Of a DNA stretch of 64,000 nucleotides, positions 25,505 to 35,060 are shown piece by piece. A program made the position numbers and the translations under genes. The notes beneath the pieces were generated by a model that made no database searches, was not told the DNA's origin, and worked only from the letters and a program-made list of their open reading frames with translations. Positions within the stretch are counted from its first letter, which is position 1, and every line of letters starts with the position of its first letter. The stretch is from Nocardiopsis sp. FIRDI 009 (GTDB taxonomy: Bacteria; Actinomycetota; Actinomycetes; Streptosporangiales; Streptosporangiaceae): positions 1-64,000 of the forward strand of contig NZ_QPNC01000010.1 of the NCBI RefSeq assembly GCF_003386285.1, given 5' to 3'.

Positions 25505-26152
25505 CTAGGTGGCGACGGGGCCCGGCGGCTCGTCTCCCTCGTCCGGACCGGTGTCCTCCGGCTCCTCACGCACGCGGTTCCCGGGCAGGGCGTAGGTCTC
25601 GGCGACGCCGCGCAGCCGGAACCCGGCCACCGCGAGCACGATGCCGAAGATGATCGCGTAGACGCCGACGACGAGCACGATGGCCTGCGCGCCCTCCAGG
25701 GGCCAGAACCACAGCAGCAGACCGAACACGATCGACAGGGCGCCGACGAAGATGAGCAGCCACTCGGAGCTGATGCGTGCTCGCAGGCGGATGGCGGTGA
25801 CGATCTCGGCCACACCCGTCACGATCGCCCAGGCACCGATCACGAACACCAGCGCCATGACCGCCACGAGGGGCCAGATCAGCGCGATGAGACCCATGAT
25901 GACGCTGAGCACCGCCTGCACGATCATCGACGCCCGGCTGCCCGGCGTCGCGCGGAAGGCCGCCGCCCCCAACGCGCATCCGTCGACGAGCGCGAACACA
26001 CCGAAGACGACGGCCAGGCTGACCAGGGTGAGCCCGGGCCAGAACAGGGCGAGCAGACCGAAGAGCACGGCGGCGACGCCGCGCAGGACCACCACCCACC
26101 AGTTCCGGCTCATCTCCCCGAGCATGTCGCCGGCCAACGCGTACCGGACCAT
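25505..26152 (-). CDS. HdeD-family membrane protein (DUF308)
   Basis: A 215-residue protein with six hydrophobic segments arranged as two-helix DUF308 repeats (WWVVVLRGVAAVLFGLLALFWPG, ASMIVQAVLSVIMGLIALIWP, SEWLLIFVGALSIVFGLLLWFWP). The repeated [LI]xxGLxxLxWP motif is diagnostic. A charged acidic tail follows. HdeD is linked to acid resistance in E. coli, but the role in actinomycetes is not established. GGGAGG precedes the ATG. Confidence 0.9.
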   Translation of the reverse strand: MVRYALAGDMLGEMSRNWWVVVLRGVAAVLFGLLALFWPGLTLVSLAVVFGVFALVDGCALGAAAFRATPGSRASMIVQAVLSVIMGLIALIWPLVAVMALVFVIGAWAIVTGVAEIVTAIRLRARISSEWLLIFVGALSIVFGLLLWFWPLEGAQAIVLVVGVYAIIFGIVLAVAGFRLRGVAETYALPGNRVREEPEDTGPDEGDEPPGPVAT

Positions 26153-26300
26153 CCCAGCCTCCCGAGTCCCTCGCGGTCGCCCGTGGTCACGGGACCTTAC
26201 GGGTGCAGCTTCCCCCGGGGGGCGCGCCCCGACGACAGTCGACGGGCAAAATGCCTGGCAAGGGAGGGTAGCGGCGGGCTACGGGGACCGGATACGCCAA

Positions 26301-26328
26301 CGCCCGCCCCCGGTGGCGGGGGCGGGCG
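26301..26328 (-). terminator. citrate synthase terminator
   Basis: An 11-bp perfect GC stem (CGCCCGCCCCC and its complement) with a 6-base loop lies 16 bases past the citrate synthase stop. Confidence 0.7.
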
Positions 26329-26343
26329 GTACGGGTCTGGGGA

Positions 26344-27633
26344 TCAGCCCTGACCGGGGTAGCGGCGCTCGCCGGAACCGATGTAGTGCTGGCGCGGGCG
26401 CGCGATCCGGAAGGCCGGGTCGTGCAGCTGCTCACGGTAGTGGGCGATCCACCCGGGCAGACGGCCCAGGGCGAACAGCACGGTGAACATGTTGGTCGGG
26501 AAGCCCATGGCCCGGTAGATGACGCCGGTGTAGAAGTCGACGTTCGGGTAGAGCTTGCGCTCGGTGAAGTAGGAGTCCGCGAGCGCGGCGGCCTCCAGCT
26601 TGAGGGCCAGCGAGAAGAGCTCGTCCGGGTTCTCGTGGTTGTCGAGGATCTGGCTGGCCAGACCCTTGATCTCCTTGCTCCGCGGGTCGAAGTTCTTGTA
26701 CACGCGGTGGCCGAAGCCCATCAGGCGGACCTCGCGGGCCTTCACGCGCGCCAGGAAGTCCTCGATGCTGGTGCCCGAGTCGCGGATCTCCTCCAGCATC
26801 TCCAGCACGGCCTGGTTGGCGCCACCGTGGGACGGCCCGGACAGGGCGTTGATGCCCGCGGCGATGCTGGCGAAGATGTCGGCCTGCGCGGAGCCGACCA
26901 CGCGGACGGTGGCGGTGGAGCAGTTGAGCTCGTGGTCCGCGTGCAGGATGAGCAGCAGGTCCACGGCTTTGCCGAACAGGTCGCCCAGCTCGCCGTCGGC
27001 GGCGTTGTCGCCGAACGTCATCCGGATGAAGTTCTCGACGTAGTCCAGGGAGGCGTCCGGGGCGATCGGCTTCTCGCCGATGGAGTTGCGGTAGATGCGG
27101 GCCGCGATCGTCGGCAGCTTGGCCAACAGCCGGATCGTGGCGAGCTCCACCTGGTTCTCGTCGGAGGGGTCGACGCTGTCGGCGTAGTACGCCGCGAGGG
27201 TGTTGACGGCGCTGGCCATCAGCGACATCGGGTGACCGTTGCGGGGCATCGCGTCGATGAAGGTGCCCATCTCGGCCGGGATGTCGGCGTTCTCGCGCAG
27301 CTTGTCGGAGAACTCCTTGAGCTGACCGGGCTCCGGCAGCTCCCCGTAGATCACCAGGTAGGCAACCTCAAGGAAGCTGCTTCCCACGGCGAGGTCCTGG
27401 ATCGGGTACCCGCGGTAGCGCAGGATGCCCGCGGCCCCGTCGATGTAGGTGATCTTCGAGCTACACGAAGCGGTGTTGCCGAACCCCGGATCCAGGGTGG
27501 TCATACCGGTCGCGCCCAGCAGGGTCTTCAGCTCGATGGTGCGCTCACCCTCGGTGCCGGTGAACACCGGCAGCTTCAGTACGCCGCCCTCGTAGTGCAG
27601 CTCCACCGTGCGCTCTTTGTCGTCTTCGCTCAT
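26344..27633 (-). CDS. gltA: citrate synthase
   Basis: Condenses oxaloacetate and acetyl-CoA in the TCA cycle. It is 429 residues, the length of hexameric type-II enzymes of actinobacteria. Active-site segments are LHADHELNCST (His), GPSHGGANQAV (His) and GFGHRVYKNFDPR (His/Arg). The N-terminal beta-domain (VELHYEGGVLKLPVFTGTEG) is typical of the Gram-negative/actinobacterial type. The ATG at 27633 is favoured, and a TTG four codons upstream is possible. It is preceded by a 763-base intergenic region with a TATGAT -10 candidate at 27753-27758 (minus). Confidence 0.96.
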   Translation of the reverse strand: MSEDDKERTVELHYEGGVLKLPVFTGTEGERTIELKTLLGATGMTTLDPGFGNTASCSSKITYIDGAAGILRYRGYPIQDLAVGSSFLEVAYLVIYGELPEPGQLKEFSDKLRENADIPAEMGTFIDAMPRNGHPMSLMASAVNTLAAYYADSVDPSDENQVELATIRLLAKLPTIAARIYRNSIGEKPIAPDASLDYVENFIRMTFGDNAADGELGDLFGKAVDLLLILHADHELNCSTATVRVVGSAQADIFASIAAGINALSGPSHGGANQAVLEMLEEIRDSGTSIEDFLARVKAREVRLMGFGHRVYKNFDPRSKEIKGLASQILDNHENPDELFSLALKLEAAALADSYFTERKLYPNVDFYTGVIYRAMGFPTNMFTVLFALGRLPGWIAHYREQLHDPAFRIARPRQHYIGSGERRYPGQG

Positions 27634-28396
27634 GCCCGAGGTCAACCTTTCCAGGCGGGGGATACGTGAGGTGCTCAGCCGCGGGGCGGTCAGCCGCCGC
27701 GTTCTTGATTCACTCGTTATTGTTCTGTTTTGTTAAACGACGGTTAAGCAAAATCATATAAGTTTCACCGATTCACGAACAGGTGACATGCAACACATAC
27801 CCCGACGAGGGCAGAATTACCGCACGGTGAAGATTTACAAACTTTGCCGACCGTCGATTACTCCGTGATCGCCCTGAGGCGTCGCGGGCGACACCGGGGG
27901 TCCCCCGATGGCGCCCAGCCTCCTGTGCCGGTCCCCTGAGCACTCCGCCACCCGTCGAACCCGATGACCCCCGGACACCCTTCACAGATGTGGACAGGTA
28001 CCGCGGAGCCCGGTGCGACGAGGTGTCCGTACGCGCCCTAGTGGCCTCCCCACAGGGTACCTTCGCCCTGATCACGGGCGTTGAGGAGGGGTACCGACAG
28101 AGCGGTGATCTTGGCCTCTGCGGAGCGCCCCGCGACCCCGTCCGTCACTCTGGTCACACGTCGACGCGCCCACCGTGTTCGAGGGTGGTACGGAGGGCTC
28201 GTGAGTTCACACACGCATCGGGCGGCACGTGAGAACTCCGGTAAACGGCACGCACACGGTCATCGGACCGATGGTCCCGATTCCGCCCGGCCGTCGACCG
28301 TGTCCGCGCAGTCATTGACCCGGCGGAAGGGATGCTGCTGCCCCGAAAACACTGAAGTGAAACCCCCGAGTGACAGCTTTTTCGTCACAGTCGGGG
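27634..28396. other. 763-bp intergenic region upstream of gltA
   Basis: No convincing gene on either strand; open frames here lack start context and protein-like composition. The part near gltA (27700-27860) is conspicuously AT-rich for this genome and holds the likely gltA promoter, with TATGAT on the minus strand at 27753-27758 but no clear -35. The leader of more than 100 bases could carry regulation. Confidence 0.5.
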
Positions 28397-30019
28397 CTAC
28401 TCCTCCTCGACGCCTCCGGCCAGCAGCGGTTCCATGAACAGGTCGGGGTGGTCACGCTCGATCACCCGCAACCGCCACTTGTTGTGCACCAACACCAACA
28501 GCTCCCCGTCACCCCGCCGACGCAGCACCTCCGCCCCGGACAGGGCGTGCAGCGCCGGCGCGGACTCGGCATCCGTGCGCCGGGCCACCGAGTACTCCAA
28601 CGGCGAGGTCTCGATCGGGGAACGGAACTCCTGCTCCATACGGTGCCTGACCACGTCGAACTGGAGCGGACCCACCGCCGCCAGCACCGGGGCCTGCTCC
28701 CCGCGCACGTCCGAGGTCAGCACCTGCACCACGCCCTCGGCGTCCAGCTGCGCGATCCCGCGCTGGAACTGCTTGTACTTGCCCGCGTCCTGTGCCCGCG
28801 CCACCACGAAGTGTTCGGGGGCAAAGCTCGGGATCGCCGGGAAGCTCACCTTGGGCCCGTCGTAGAGGGTGTCGCCCACCGCCAGCGCCTGGGCGTTGAC
28901 CAGAGCGATCACGTCCCCCGGGTAGGCCACGTCGATCGTGGACCGGTCCGAGCCGAACACCGCCTGGGTGTACTTGGTGGCGAACGGACGCCCCGTCGCC
29001 GCGTGGGTGAGCACCATCCCGCGCTCGAACCGGCCCGAGGAGATGCGCACGAACGCCATCCGGTCCCGGTGGTTGCGGTCCATGTTGGCCTGCATCTTGA
29101 ACACCTGGCCGGAGAACGGCGCCGCCACCGGACGCGGCTCGCCCCTGTCGTCCGACTTGGCCGCCGGTGCGGGCGCCAGGTCCACGACCGCCTCCAGCAG
29201 CTGGCCCACACCGAAGTTGGGCAGCGCGGCGCCGAACAGCACCGGGGAGGACTCCCCCGCCAGGAAGGACTCCTCGTCGTAGTCGGCGCCCAAAGCCTCC
29301 AGCAGCTCGATCTCCTCCTGGGCCTGTTCCCACGCGGCGCCCTCGATCCGGGCCGCCTCGTCGGGGTCCAGGGTCTCCTCGATCGCCTTGCGCGCGCCGC
29401 CGGGGGTGCGGGTCATCTTGGTGTAGGTGCCGCTGGCGCGGTCGATCAGGCCCCGGAAGTCACCGGCGATGCCCACCGGCCAGTTCAGCGGGGTCGGCCG
29501 CAACCCGATGCGCTGCTCGATCTCGTCCAGCAGCTCCAGCGGCTCGCGGCCGGGCCGGTCCCACTTGTTGACGAAGGTGATGACGGGCATCTTCCGGGCC
29601 CGACACACGTCGAAGAGCTTGAGTGTCTGCGGCTCCAGGCCCTTGGCCGAGTCCAGCAGCATGATCGCGCAGTCCACCGCTGAGAGCACCCGGTAGGTGT
29701 CCTCGGAGAAGTCGGCGTGGCCGGGGGTGTCCAGCAGGTTCAGCACCCGGTCGGAGTAGTCGATGCGCAGCGCGGCCGAGGTGATGGAGATCCCCCGGTC
29801 CTGCTCCATCTGCATCCAGTCCGAGGTCACCCCCTTGCGGTCGCCCTTGCCGTGGACCGCACCGGCCGAGGAGATCGCCGCCGCGTGCAGGGCCAGAGCC
29901 TCGGTCAGCGTCGACTTACCGGCGTCGGGGTGGGAGATCACCGCGAAGGTGCGCCGCCGACCCGCCTCCCGCGCGACCTCGGCCTCCTGCCGTGTCGTGC
30001 CCGCCTGATCCACGCTCAT
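28397..30019 (-). CDS. prfC: peptide chain release factor 3
   Basis: A 540-residue translational GTPase that recycles RF1/RF2 after termination. The G domain has G1 SHPDAGKST, G3 DTPGHADF and G4 NKWDR. The RF3-specific segments EQDRGISIT and VGPLQFDVVRHRMEQEF distinguish it from EF-G. The ATG at 30019 gives the family N-terminus; in-frame sequence upstream is non-coding. Monocistronic. Confidence 0.96.
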   Translation of the reverse strand: MSVDQAGTTRQEAEVAREAGRRRTFAVISHPDAGKSTLTEALALHAAAISSAGAVHGKGDRKGVTSDWMQMEQDRGISITSAALRIDYSDRVLNLLDTPGHADFSEDTYRVLSAVDCAIMLLDSAKGLEPQTLKLFDVCRARKMPVITFVNKWDRPGREPLELLDEIEQRIGLRPTPLNWPVGIAGDFRGLIDRASGTYTKMTRTPGGARKAIEETLDPDEAARIEGAAWEQAQEEIELLEALGADYDEESFLAGESSPVLFGAALPNFGVGQLLEAVVDLAPAPAAKSDDRGEPRPVAAPFSGQVFKMQANMDRNHRDRMAFVRISSGRFERGMVLTHAATGRPFATKYTQAVFGSDRSTIDVAYPGDVIALVNAQALAVGDTLYDGPKVSFPAIPSFAPEHFVVARAQDAGKYKQFQRGIAQLDAEGVVQVLTSDVRGEQAPVLAAVGPLQFDVVRHRMEQEFRSPIETSPLEYSVARRTDAESAPALHALSGAEVLRRRGDGELLVLVHNKWRLRVIERDHPDLFMEPLLAGGVEEE

Positions 30020-30111
30020 TCCCGTGCCCGTCCCGCGTCGCTGCCACTTCCCGACCCCGTCCAGAGTACGCCCGGTGGCGGACTCCCCGGAGCGCCCTGT
30101 GGACGACCCGG

Positions 30112-30885
30112 TCACGACGTCGCTCGCGGCCCCCGCACCGCCGCGGTGATCCGGCGCAGCAGCTCGTCCCGACCGGTGTCGCTGGGGTAGACCGCGACCA
30201 GCACGCTCTCGCCCGCGGGCGGCTCCGGCTCCGCCGGCTCCTCCCCGGCCGGGGTCCTCCCCCGCCCCTCGCCCTCCAGCACCGTCGCGGCCGTCCGGCG
30301 CACCAGGTCCGTCGCGGTGTCGAACCGCTCCCACACCCGCCCGGGGTCCTGGTCGGGGGCGCGCAGCCACGACCTCAGGACGTGGTTGTGCGCGGCGATC
30401 AGGGACGCGGCCACCACACCGGCCACCAGGGAGTGCCCCTCCCCGCGGTCGGCGGCCAGGTACCGGGTGAACGCCGCCTGGTAGCGGGCGGTCATGGCCA
30501 CCTCGCGGTCGCGCAGCCGGGGGTGGGCGCGCACGAGCCGGTACCGGGGGACGGTGATCTCGGGGTCGCGCAGGTACCCCTGGAGGACCAGGCGCGCGGC
30601 CGCGCACACCGAGTCCAGCGGATCGTCGGGGGATGCCTCCAGGTAGCGGACCACGGTGGAGAAGAGTTCGTCGTGCTCGGCGAAGAGGATGTCCTCCTTC
30701 GACCCGAACCTGCGGAAGAGGCTGCGGCGGCTGACCCCCGTGGCCGCGGCGATGCCCTCCATCGTGGTGGCCTCGAACCCGTCGTCGGTGAAGAGCCGGA
30801 CCGCCGCGAGCACCACGTCGCGCGTGTCCACGCGCGCCGCGCCGCCCCGGCCCTCGGCGCGTTCCCGCGCACCCGTCCCGGCCAC
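30112..30885 (-). CDS. TetR-family regulator divergent from acyl-CoA dehydrogenase
   Basis: Has the N-terminal TetR helix-turn-helix (DVVLAAVRLFTDDGFEATTMEGI, SRRSLFRRFGSKEDIL) and a helical C-terminal domain. It is 257 residues from the GTG at 30885, which follows GGAGGGG; an ATG at 30936 would add 17 Gly/Arg-rich residues. It is divergent from the acyl-CoA dehydrogenase gene with paired dyads between, so it probably controls that gene in response to an acyl-CoA. Confidence 0.87.
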   Translation of the reverse strand: MAGTGARERAEGRGGAARVDTRDVVLAAVRLFTDDGFEATTMEGIAAATGVSRRSLFRRFGSKEDILFAEHDELFSTVVRYLEASPDDPLDSVCAAARLVLQGYLRDPEITVPRYRLVRAHPRLRDREVAMTARYQAAFTRYLAADRGEGHSLVAGVVAASLIAAHNHVLRSWLRAPDQDPGRVWERFDTATDLVRRTAATVLEGEGRGRTPAGEEPAEPEPPAGESVLVAVYPSDTGRDELLRRITAAVRGPRATS

Positions 30886-30989
30886 GGGTCCACCCCCTCC
30901 ACCTCGACATCGTGGTCCGTCCGTCTCGGACGACATCCAGCAAGGTATCCGACCTCGTCTGTGTACTTCGTCCCGTTCACCCCCTACCC

Positions 30990-31024
30990 TGGCACTGAAT
31001 GCCATACACCGGCACGCGGTGCCA
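30990..31024. promoter_or_regulatory. paired dyads between tetR and acyl-CoA dehydrogenase
   Basis: Two 15-base dyads share the pattern GGCA-N5-TGCCA: TGGCACTGAATGCCA (30990-31004) and CGGCACGCGGTGCCA (31010-31024). Their centres are exactly 20 bases (two helical turns) apart, suited to cooperative binding of two TetR dimers on one DNA face. Confidence 0.6.
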
Positions 31025-31058
31025 CAAGCCGGGACACGCCACCGGAGAGGGAGCGGAC

Positions 31059-32213
31059 ATGAGCGACTTCGACCTGTTCAAGACCAGCGAGGAGCACGAG
31101 GAGCTGCGCGAGGCCGTGCGCTCCGTCGCCGAGGACAAGATCGCCCCGCACGCGGCGGAGGTCGACGAGACCAGCTCCTTCCCCCAGGCGGCGCACGACG
31201 CCCTGGTCGCCACGGACTTCCACGCCGCGCACATCGAGGAGAAGTACGACGGCGTGGGCGCCGACGCCCTCGCGACCTGCATCATCATCGAGGAGGTCGC
31301 CCGCGCGTGCGCCTCGTCCTCGCTGATCCCGGCGGTCAACAAGCTCGGCACCATGCCGCTCATCCTCGGCGCGTCCGAGGAGGTCAAGCAGCGCTACCTG
31401 CCCGAGGTCGCCCGCGGCGAGGCGATGTTCTCCTACGGCCTGTCCGAGCGCGAGGCCGGTTCCGACACCGCGAGCATGCGCACCCAGGCCGTGGCCGACG
31501 GCGACGACTGGATCCTCAACGGCCAGAAGTCGTGGATCACCAACGCCGGGGTCAGCAAGTACTACACGGTCCTGGCCGTGACCGACCCCGAGGGCGCCCG
31601 CGGCCGCAACATCTCGGCGTTCGTCCTGCACGCCGACGACGAGGGCTTCACCCTGGGCGAGCCCGAGCGCAAGCTCGGCATCAAGGGCTCCCCCACCCGT
31701 GAGCTGTTCTTCGACAACGTGCGCGTCCCCGGCGACCGCATGGTCGGCGCCCCCGGGGAGGGCCTCAAGATCGCTCTGCGCACCCTCGACCACACCCGCG
31801 TCACCATCGGCGCGCAGGCCGTCGGCATCGCCCAGGGCGCCCTGGACCACGCCGTGGCCTACGTCAAGGAGCGCAAGCAGTTCGGCAAGGCCGTCGCCGA
31901 CTTCCAGGGCGTGCAGTTCATGCTCGCCGACATGGCGATGAAGCTGGAGACCGCCCGCCAGATGGTCTACGTCGCGGCGGCCAAGTCCGAGCGCGGCGAC
32001 GACGACCTGCCCTTCTACGGCGCCGCCGCCAAGTGCTGCGCCTCCGACGCGGCCATGGAGATCACCACCGACGCCGTGCAGCTGCTGGGCGGCGCGGGCT
32101 ACGTGAAGGACTTCCCGCTGGAGCGCATGATGCGCGACGCCAAGATCACCCAGATCTACGAGGGCACCAACCAGATCCAGCGCCTGGTGATGGCCCGCCA
32201 GCTGCTCAAGTAG
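31059..32213 (+). CDS. acyl-CoA dehydrogenase
   Basis: A 384-residue FAD-dependent acyl-CoA dehydrogenase, the second in the window. Signatures: YGLSEREAGSDTAS (FAD/substrate), QLLGGAGYVKDFP, and catalytic Glu in YEGTNQIQ. It resembles short/branched-chain enzymes, but the substrate is unassigned. The ATG at 31059 follows GAGAGGGAG. It is divergent from a TetR gene and followed by a strong terminator, so it is a single-gene unit. Confidence 0.92.
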   Translation: MSDFDLFKTSEEHEELREAVRSVAEDKIAPHAAEVDETSSFPQAAHDALVATDFHAAHIEEKYDGVGADALATCIIIEEVARACASSSLIPAVNKLGTMPLILGASEEVKQRYLPEVARGEAMFSYGLSEREAGSDTASMRTQAVADGDDWILNGQKSWITNAGVSKYYTVLAVTDPEGARGRNISAFVLHADDEGFTLGEPERKLGIKGSPTRELFFDNVRVPGDRMVGAPGEGLKIALRTLDHTRVTIGAQAVGIAQGALDHAVAYVKERKQFGKAVADFQGVQFMLADMAMKLETARQMVYVAAAKSERGDDDLPFYGAAAKCCASDAAMEITTDAVQLLGGAGYVKDFPLERMMRDAKITQIYEGTNQIQRLVMARQLLK

Positions 32214-32223
32214 GCCGCAGGAA

Positions 32224-32286
32224 CGCCGAGGCCCCGGCCGTCCCGCCCCTCCACCGGAGCGGAGCGGAACGGCCGGGGCCTCGGCG
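32224..32286. terminator. strong bidirectional terminator between acd and hicA
   Basis: An 18-bp perfect stem (CGCCGAGGCCCCGGCCGT and its complement) with a 27-base loop lies between the convergent genes ending at 32213 (+) and 32301 (-). Confidence 0.8.
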
Positions 32287-32300
32287 TGCGCGGGCGAGGC

Positions 32301-32519
32301 TCAGCGGAGGGCTCGAAGGTCCTCCAGGCTCAGCCCCGCCTGGGTCAGGATCGATCGGAGTGTGCCTCGCTTGAGTTCCTTGTGCATCGGCACGATCACG
32401 ATCCTGAACTCCTTGCGGAGCCTGACGTGGTCACCGCGTGTGGTGACGTGCTCGAATCCGGCCTTCTCCAGGGCACGCTCGACCTCGCGACCGGAGAGCA
32501 CGGGACAGTGCGGCCCCAT
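32301..32519 (-). CDS. hicA: HicA-family mRNA interferase toxin
   Basis: A 72-residue dsRBD-fold HicA (YcfA) protein. The catalytic His lies in the conserved TTRGDHVRLRK segment, with VPMHKELKRGTLRSILTQAGLS as the typical second half. It degrades mRNA when unneutralised. Its ATG overlaps the antitoxin stop (ATGA), so antitoxin comes first in the operon. Confidence 0.94.
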   Translation of the reverse strand: MGPHCPVLSGREVERALEKAGFEHVTTRGDHVRLRKEFRIVIVPMHKELKRGTLRSILTQAGLSLEDLRALR

Positions 32520-32743
32520 CAGGCGGGGACTCGGACGTCGACCGGGGCGATCATGGTCAACGTCGGCAGCTCGGGCGTCTCCCCGTCCTCGAAGTACGGT
32601 TCGAGTGCCTCGCGAAGGTTGGCGACGGCCTCCTCGACCGTCTCGCCCTGGGAGGCGACCTCGACCTCGACGCCTCTGGCGACGTATCCACCGAGTTCGG
32701 TGTCCGGAGTGACCGTGGCGTTGAGGTGCAGCGTGCGCTCCAT
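32519..32743 (-). CDS. hicB: HicB-family antitoxin
   Basis: A 74-residue HicB with the partial RNase-H-like core (GGYVARGVEVEVASQGETVEEAVANLREALEP, read from positions 18-50). It lacks the C-terminal DNA-binding domain of longer HicB proteins, so autoregulation may need another protein. It overlaps hicA by four bases. Confidence 0.92.
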   Translation of the reverse strand: MERTLHLNATVTPDTELGGYVARGVEVEVASQGETVEEAVANLREALEPYFEDGETPELPTLTMIAPVDVRVPA

Positions 32744-32788
32744 GCCCCTCAGCGCAGCCGAGCCGGGCCGGGGAGTCCCGGGACCGGC

Positions 32789-33601
32789 TCAGACCGTGGA
32801 CTCGCGGACGAAGCGCGCGAAGGGGATCGGGTCGCGGCCCAGTGCCGTGCGCACGTCCCCGGTGACCCGCGCGGCGGCACCGGCGACGGCGGCGGCGAAC
32901 CGCTCGTTGAGCGTGTCCACGTACCGTTCGCCCCACCCCCGGTCGGTGGCCCGGAAGTAGAACCGCGACTCGTCCACCGACTTGAACCGCCACACCGGGC
33001 TGTCGGTGCCCTTCGTCATCCGCACCGCCTCCCGGAACGGGAGCGCCTGGGGCCCGGTCAGCGTGTACTCCCGTCGGTGGTGGTCCTCCAGCAGGGCCGC
33101 GACCGCCGTATCGGCCACGTCCCGGGCGTCCACGAAGCTCACCGCCGTGTTCTTCCGGACCGGGAGTTCGAGCCTGCCGTTGCGGGCGCGCGCCAGACCG
33201 GCGAAGGTGCCCTCGGTGAAGTCCTGGTCGAGCCAGTTCGGGCGCAGCACCGTCCACCGCGCGAACAGCTCCTTCGCCCGGAGTTCGGCGGCGCGCTGGT
33301 CGGAGTCCGAGGGGGCGTGCTCGGTGCCCATCGCCGACATGACCACGGCGTGCTCCACCCCGGCCTCCGCCGCCCGGGTCAGGAAGCCCGCCACCCGTCC
33401 GCCCAGGCCGAGGCCGACGGGCGTCACCACGAAGACGCGCTCGACGCCCTTGAGGACGTCGTCCCACCCGGTGGTGTCCGTCCAGTCCAGACGGGTCTCC
33501 GACGTCCGCGACGCCCCCGTCGCGGCCACCCCGCGCCGACGCAGCCCGGCCAGGACGCGCCGGCCCACCATCCCGGTGGCTCCGGTGACGAGTGTGCTCA
33601 T
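32789..33601 (-). CDS. NmrA/NAD(P)H-binding atypical SDR
   Basis: A 270-residue atypical SDR of the NmrA/NAD(P)H-binding type: nucleotide motif LVTGATGMVGR at the N-terminus, VVMSAMGTEH and VLRPNWLDQDF in the middle, FVDARDVADTAVAAL towards the C-terminal half. There is no classic YxxxK. Such proteins act as redox sensors or isomerase/quinone reductases; the substrate is unknown. Divergent from the second two-component operon. Confidence 0.88.
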   Translation of the reverse strand: MSTLVTGATGMVGRRVLAGLRRRGVAATGASRTSETRLDWTDTTGWDDVLKGVERVFVVTPVGLGLGGRVAGFLTRAAEAGVEHAVVMSAMGTEHAPSDSDQRAAELRAKELFARWTVLRPNWLDQDFTEGTFAGLARARNGRLELPVRKNTAVSFVDARDVADTAVAALLEDHHRREYTLTGPQALPFREAVRMTKGTDSPVWRFKSVDESRFYFRATDRGWGERYVDTLNERFAAAVAGAAARVTGDVRTALGRDPIPFARFVRESTV

Positions 33602-33869
33602 CGGACAGACCCCCCACGATCGGTTCGCTCCGGGGGGCGTGTCCCCCCGCTCCGCGCGCCCCGTTCGGGCCCCACGGTACCGACCGGCGCGCACCGCGCG
33701 TGACGTTCCGGTTTCGGGGCCGCCCGGCGCCGGCGGCCGCCACCGCGAGGTCGGCGGACAGGGCGCGGTCGCCGACGCCCCGCAGGACCCCGCGCACGGG
33801 ACCGCGCCGGGGCGCGGGGGCATGCATCGAACGCCGGTGTCCGGCCGGGCGAGCCGTAGACTCCGGGCG

Positions 33870-35060
33870 ATGAACGCTGCCACGCCCCCCGAACCGCGAC
33901 GACGGCGCAGTGCGCGCGACTGGGCCGTGGACCTGGCGATGTTCCTGCTCGCCGTGGGGTTCGGTCTCATGGTCATCGCGGACCCCGGCCAGTCCCCGCA
34001 CGGCCCGATCGGCCCGGACGCGCGTCGCGACCTCCCCCTCTGGCTGGCCGTCACCGAGCAGCTGGTCGCCTTCGCGGGCTGCGCGGCGCTGTGGTGGCGG
34101 CGGAGCCGCCCGGTCGGGATCGCCGTGGTCCTGGTCGTGCTGTCGGGTGTGTCCGCGCTCATCGCCGGGGCGATGCTCATCGCCCTGTTCTCCCTGGCGG
34201 TGCACCGCCCTCCGAAGGTCAGCCTCTCGGTGTTCGGGCTCGCCGTGGGGGCGTCCTTCCTCCACTCGGCCCTGTGGCCCGACCCCTTCGTCCCGCTCTT
34301 CGTCGACTTCCTGCTGGGGGTGGCGATCCTGGGCACCGTCACCGGCTGGGGCCTGACCGTCCACCACCGCAGGAAGCTCGTGGAGTCGCTGCGCGACCGC
34401 GCCGTGCACGCGGAGGCCGAGGCCCGGCTCCGGGCGGAGCAGGCCCAGCACCAGGTCCGCGAGGCCATCGCCCGGGAGATCCACGACGTGCTCGGCCACC
34501 GGCTGTCCATGCTCAGCGTGCACGCGGGCGCCCTGGAGTACCGGCCCGACGCCTCCTCCGAGGAGGTCGCCCGCTCGGCGTCGGTGATCCGCGAGAGCGC
34601 GCACCAGGCGCTCCAGGACCTGCGGGAGGTGATCGGCGTGCTGCGCGCCCCCGTGGGCGAGCTGCCCCAGCCCACGCTGGCCGACCTGGAGCAGCTCGTG
34701 GAGGAGGCGGACCACGTCGGCGCCCGGGTGGAGCTGGTGCGCGACCACGAGGGCACGGTGCCCGAACGGGTGGGGCGCACCGTCTACCGGGTCGTCCAGG
34801 AGGCCCTGACCAACGTCCGCAAGCACGCGGCCGGAGCCGACACCCTCGTCCGCGTGGCGGGCGCACCCGGCGAGGGGCTGACCGTGGAGGTGCGCAACGG
34901 CCCCGCCTCCGCGCCCCGGCCGCCCGGTCCGGTCGACGGCGCGGGACAGGGGCTCGTCGGGTTGGCCGAACGCCTGTCGCTGGCGTCGGGCCGCCTGGAG
35001 TACGGGCCGACCGACGGTGGTGGCTGGCGTCTGTCCGCGTGGCTACCGTGGCCGGCATGA
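33870..35060 (+). CDS. sensor histidine kinase (NarL-type partner)
   Basis: A 396-residue HisKA_3 kinase with about five N-terminal membrane segments, acceptor His in REIHDVLGHRLSML, and an ATPase domain with N-box QEALTNVRKHA and G2 GQGLVGLAERL. The G1 box is weak (VRNGPASA lacks the usual DNG), seen in several actinobacterial kinases. It overlaps the response regulator gene by four bases (ATGA). Confidence 0.92.
   Translation: MNAATPPEPRRRRSARDWAVDLAMFLLAVGFGLMVIADPGQSPHGPIGPDARRDLPLWLAVTEQLVAFAGCAALWWRRSRPVGIAVVLVVLSGVSALIAGAMLIALFSLAVHRPPKVSLSVFGLAVGASFLHSALWPDPFVPLFVDFLLGVAILGTVTGWGLTVHHRRKLVESLRDRAVHAEAEARLRAEQAQHQVREAIAREIHDVLGHRLSMLSVHAGALEYRPDASSEEVARSASVIRESAHQALQDLREVIGVLRAPVGELPQPTLADLEQLVEEADHVGARVELVRDHEGTVPERVGRTVYRVVQEALTNVRKHAAGADTLVRVAGAPGEGLTVEVRNGPASAPRPPGPVDGAGQGLVGLAERLSLASGRLEYGPTDGGGWRLSAWLPWPA

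Noticed and set aside
27773..28075. 100-residue ORF upstream of gltA
   Set aside because: Arg/Ser-rich, no ribosome site, and it covers the AT-rich promoter region.
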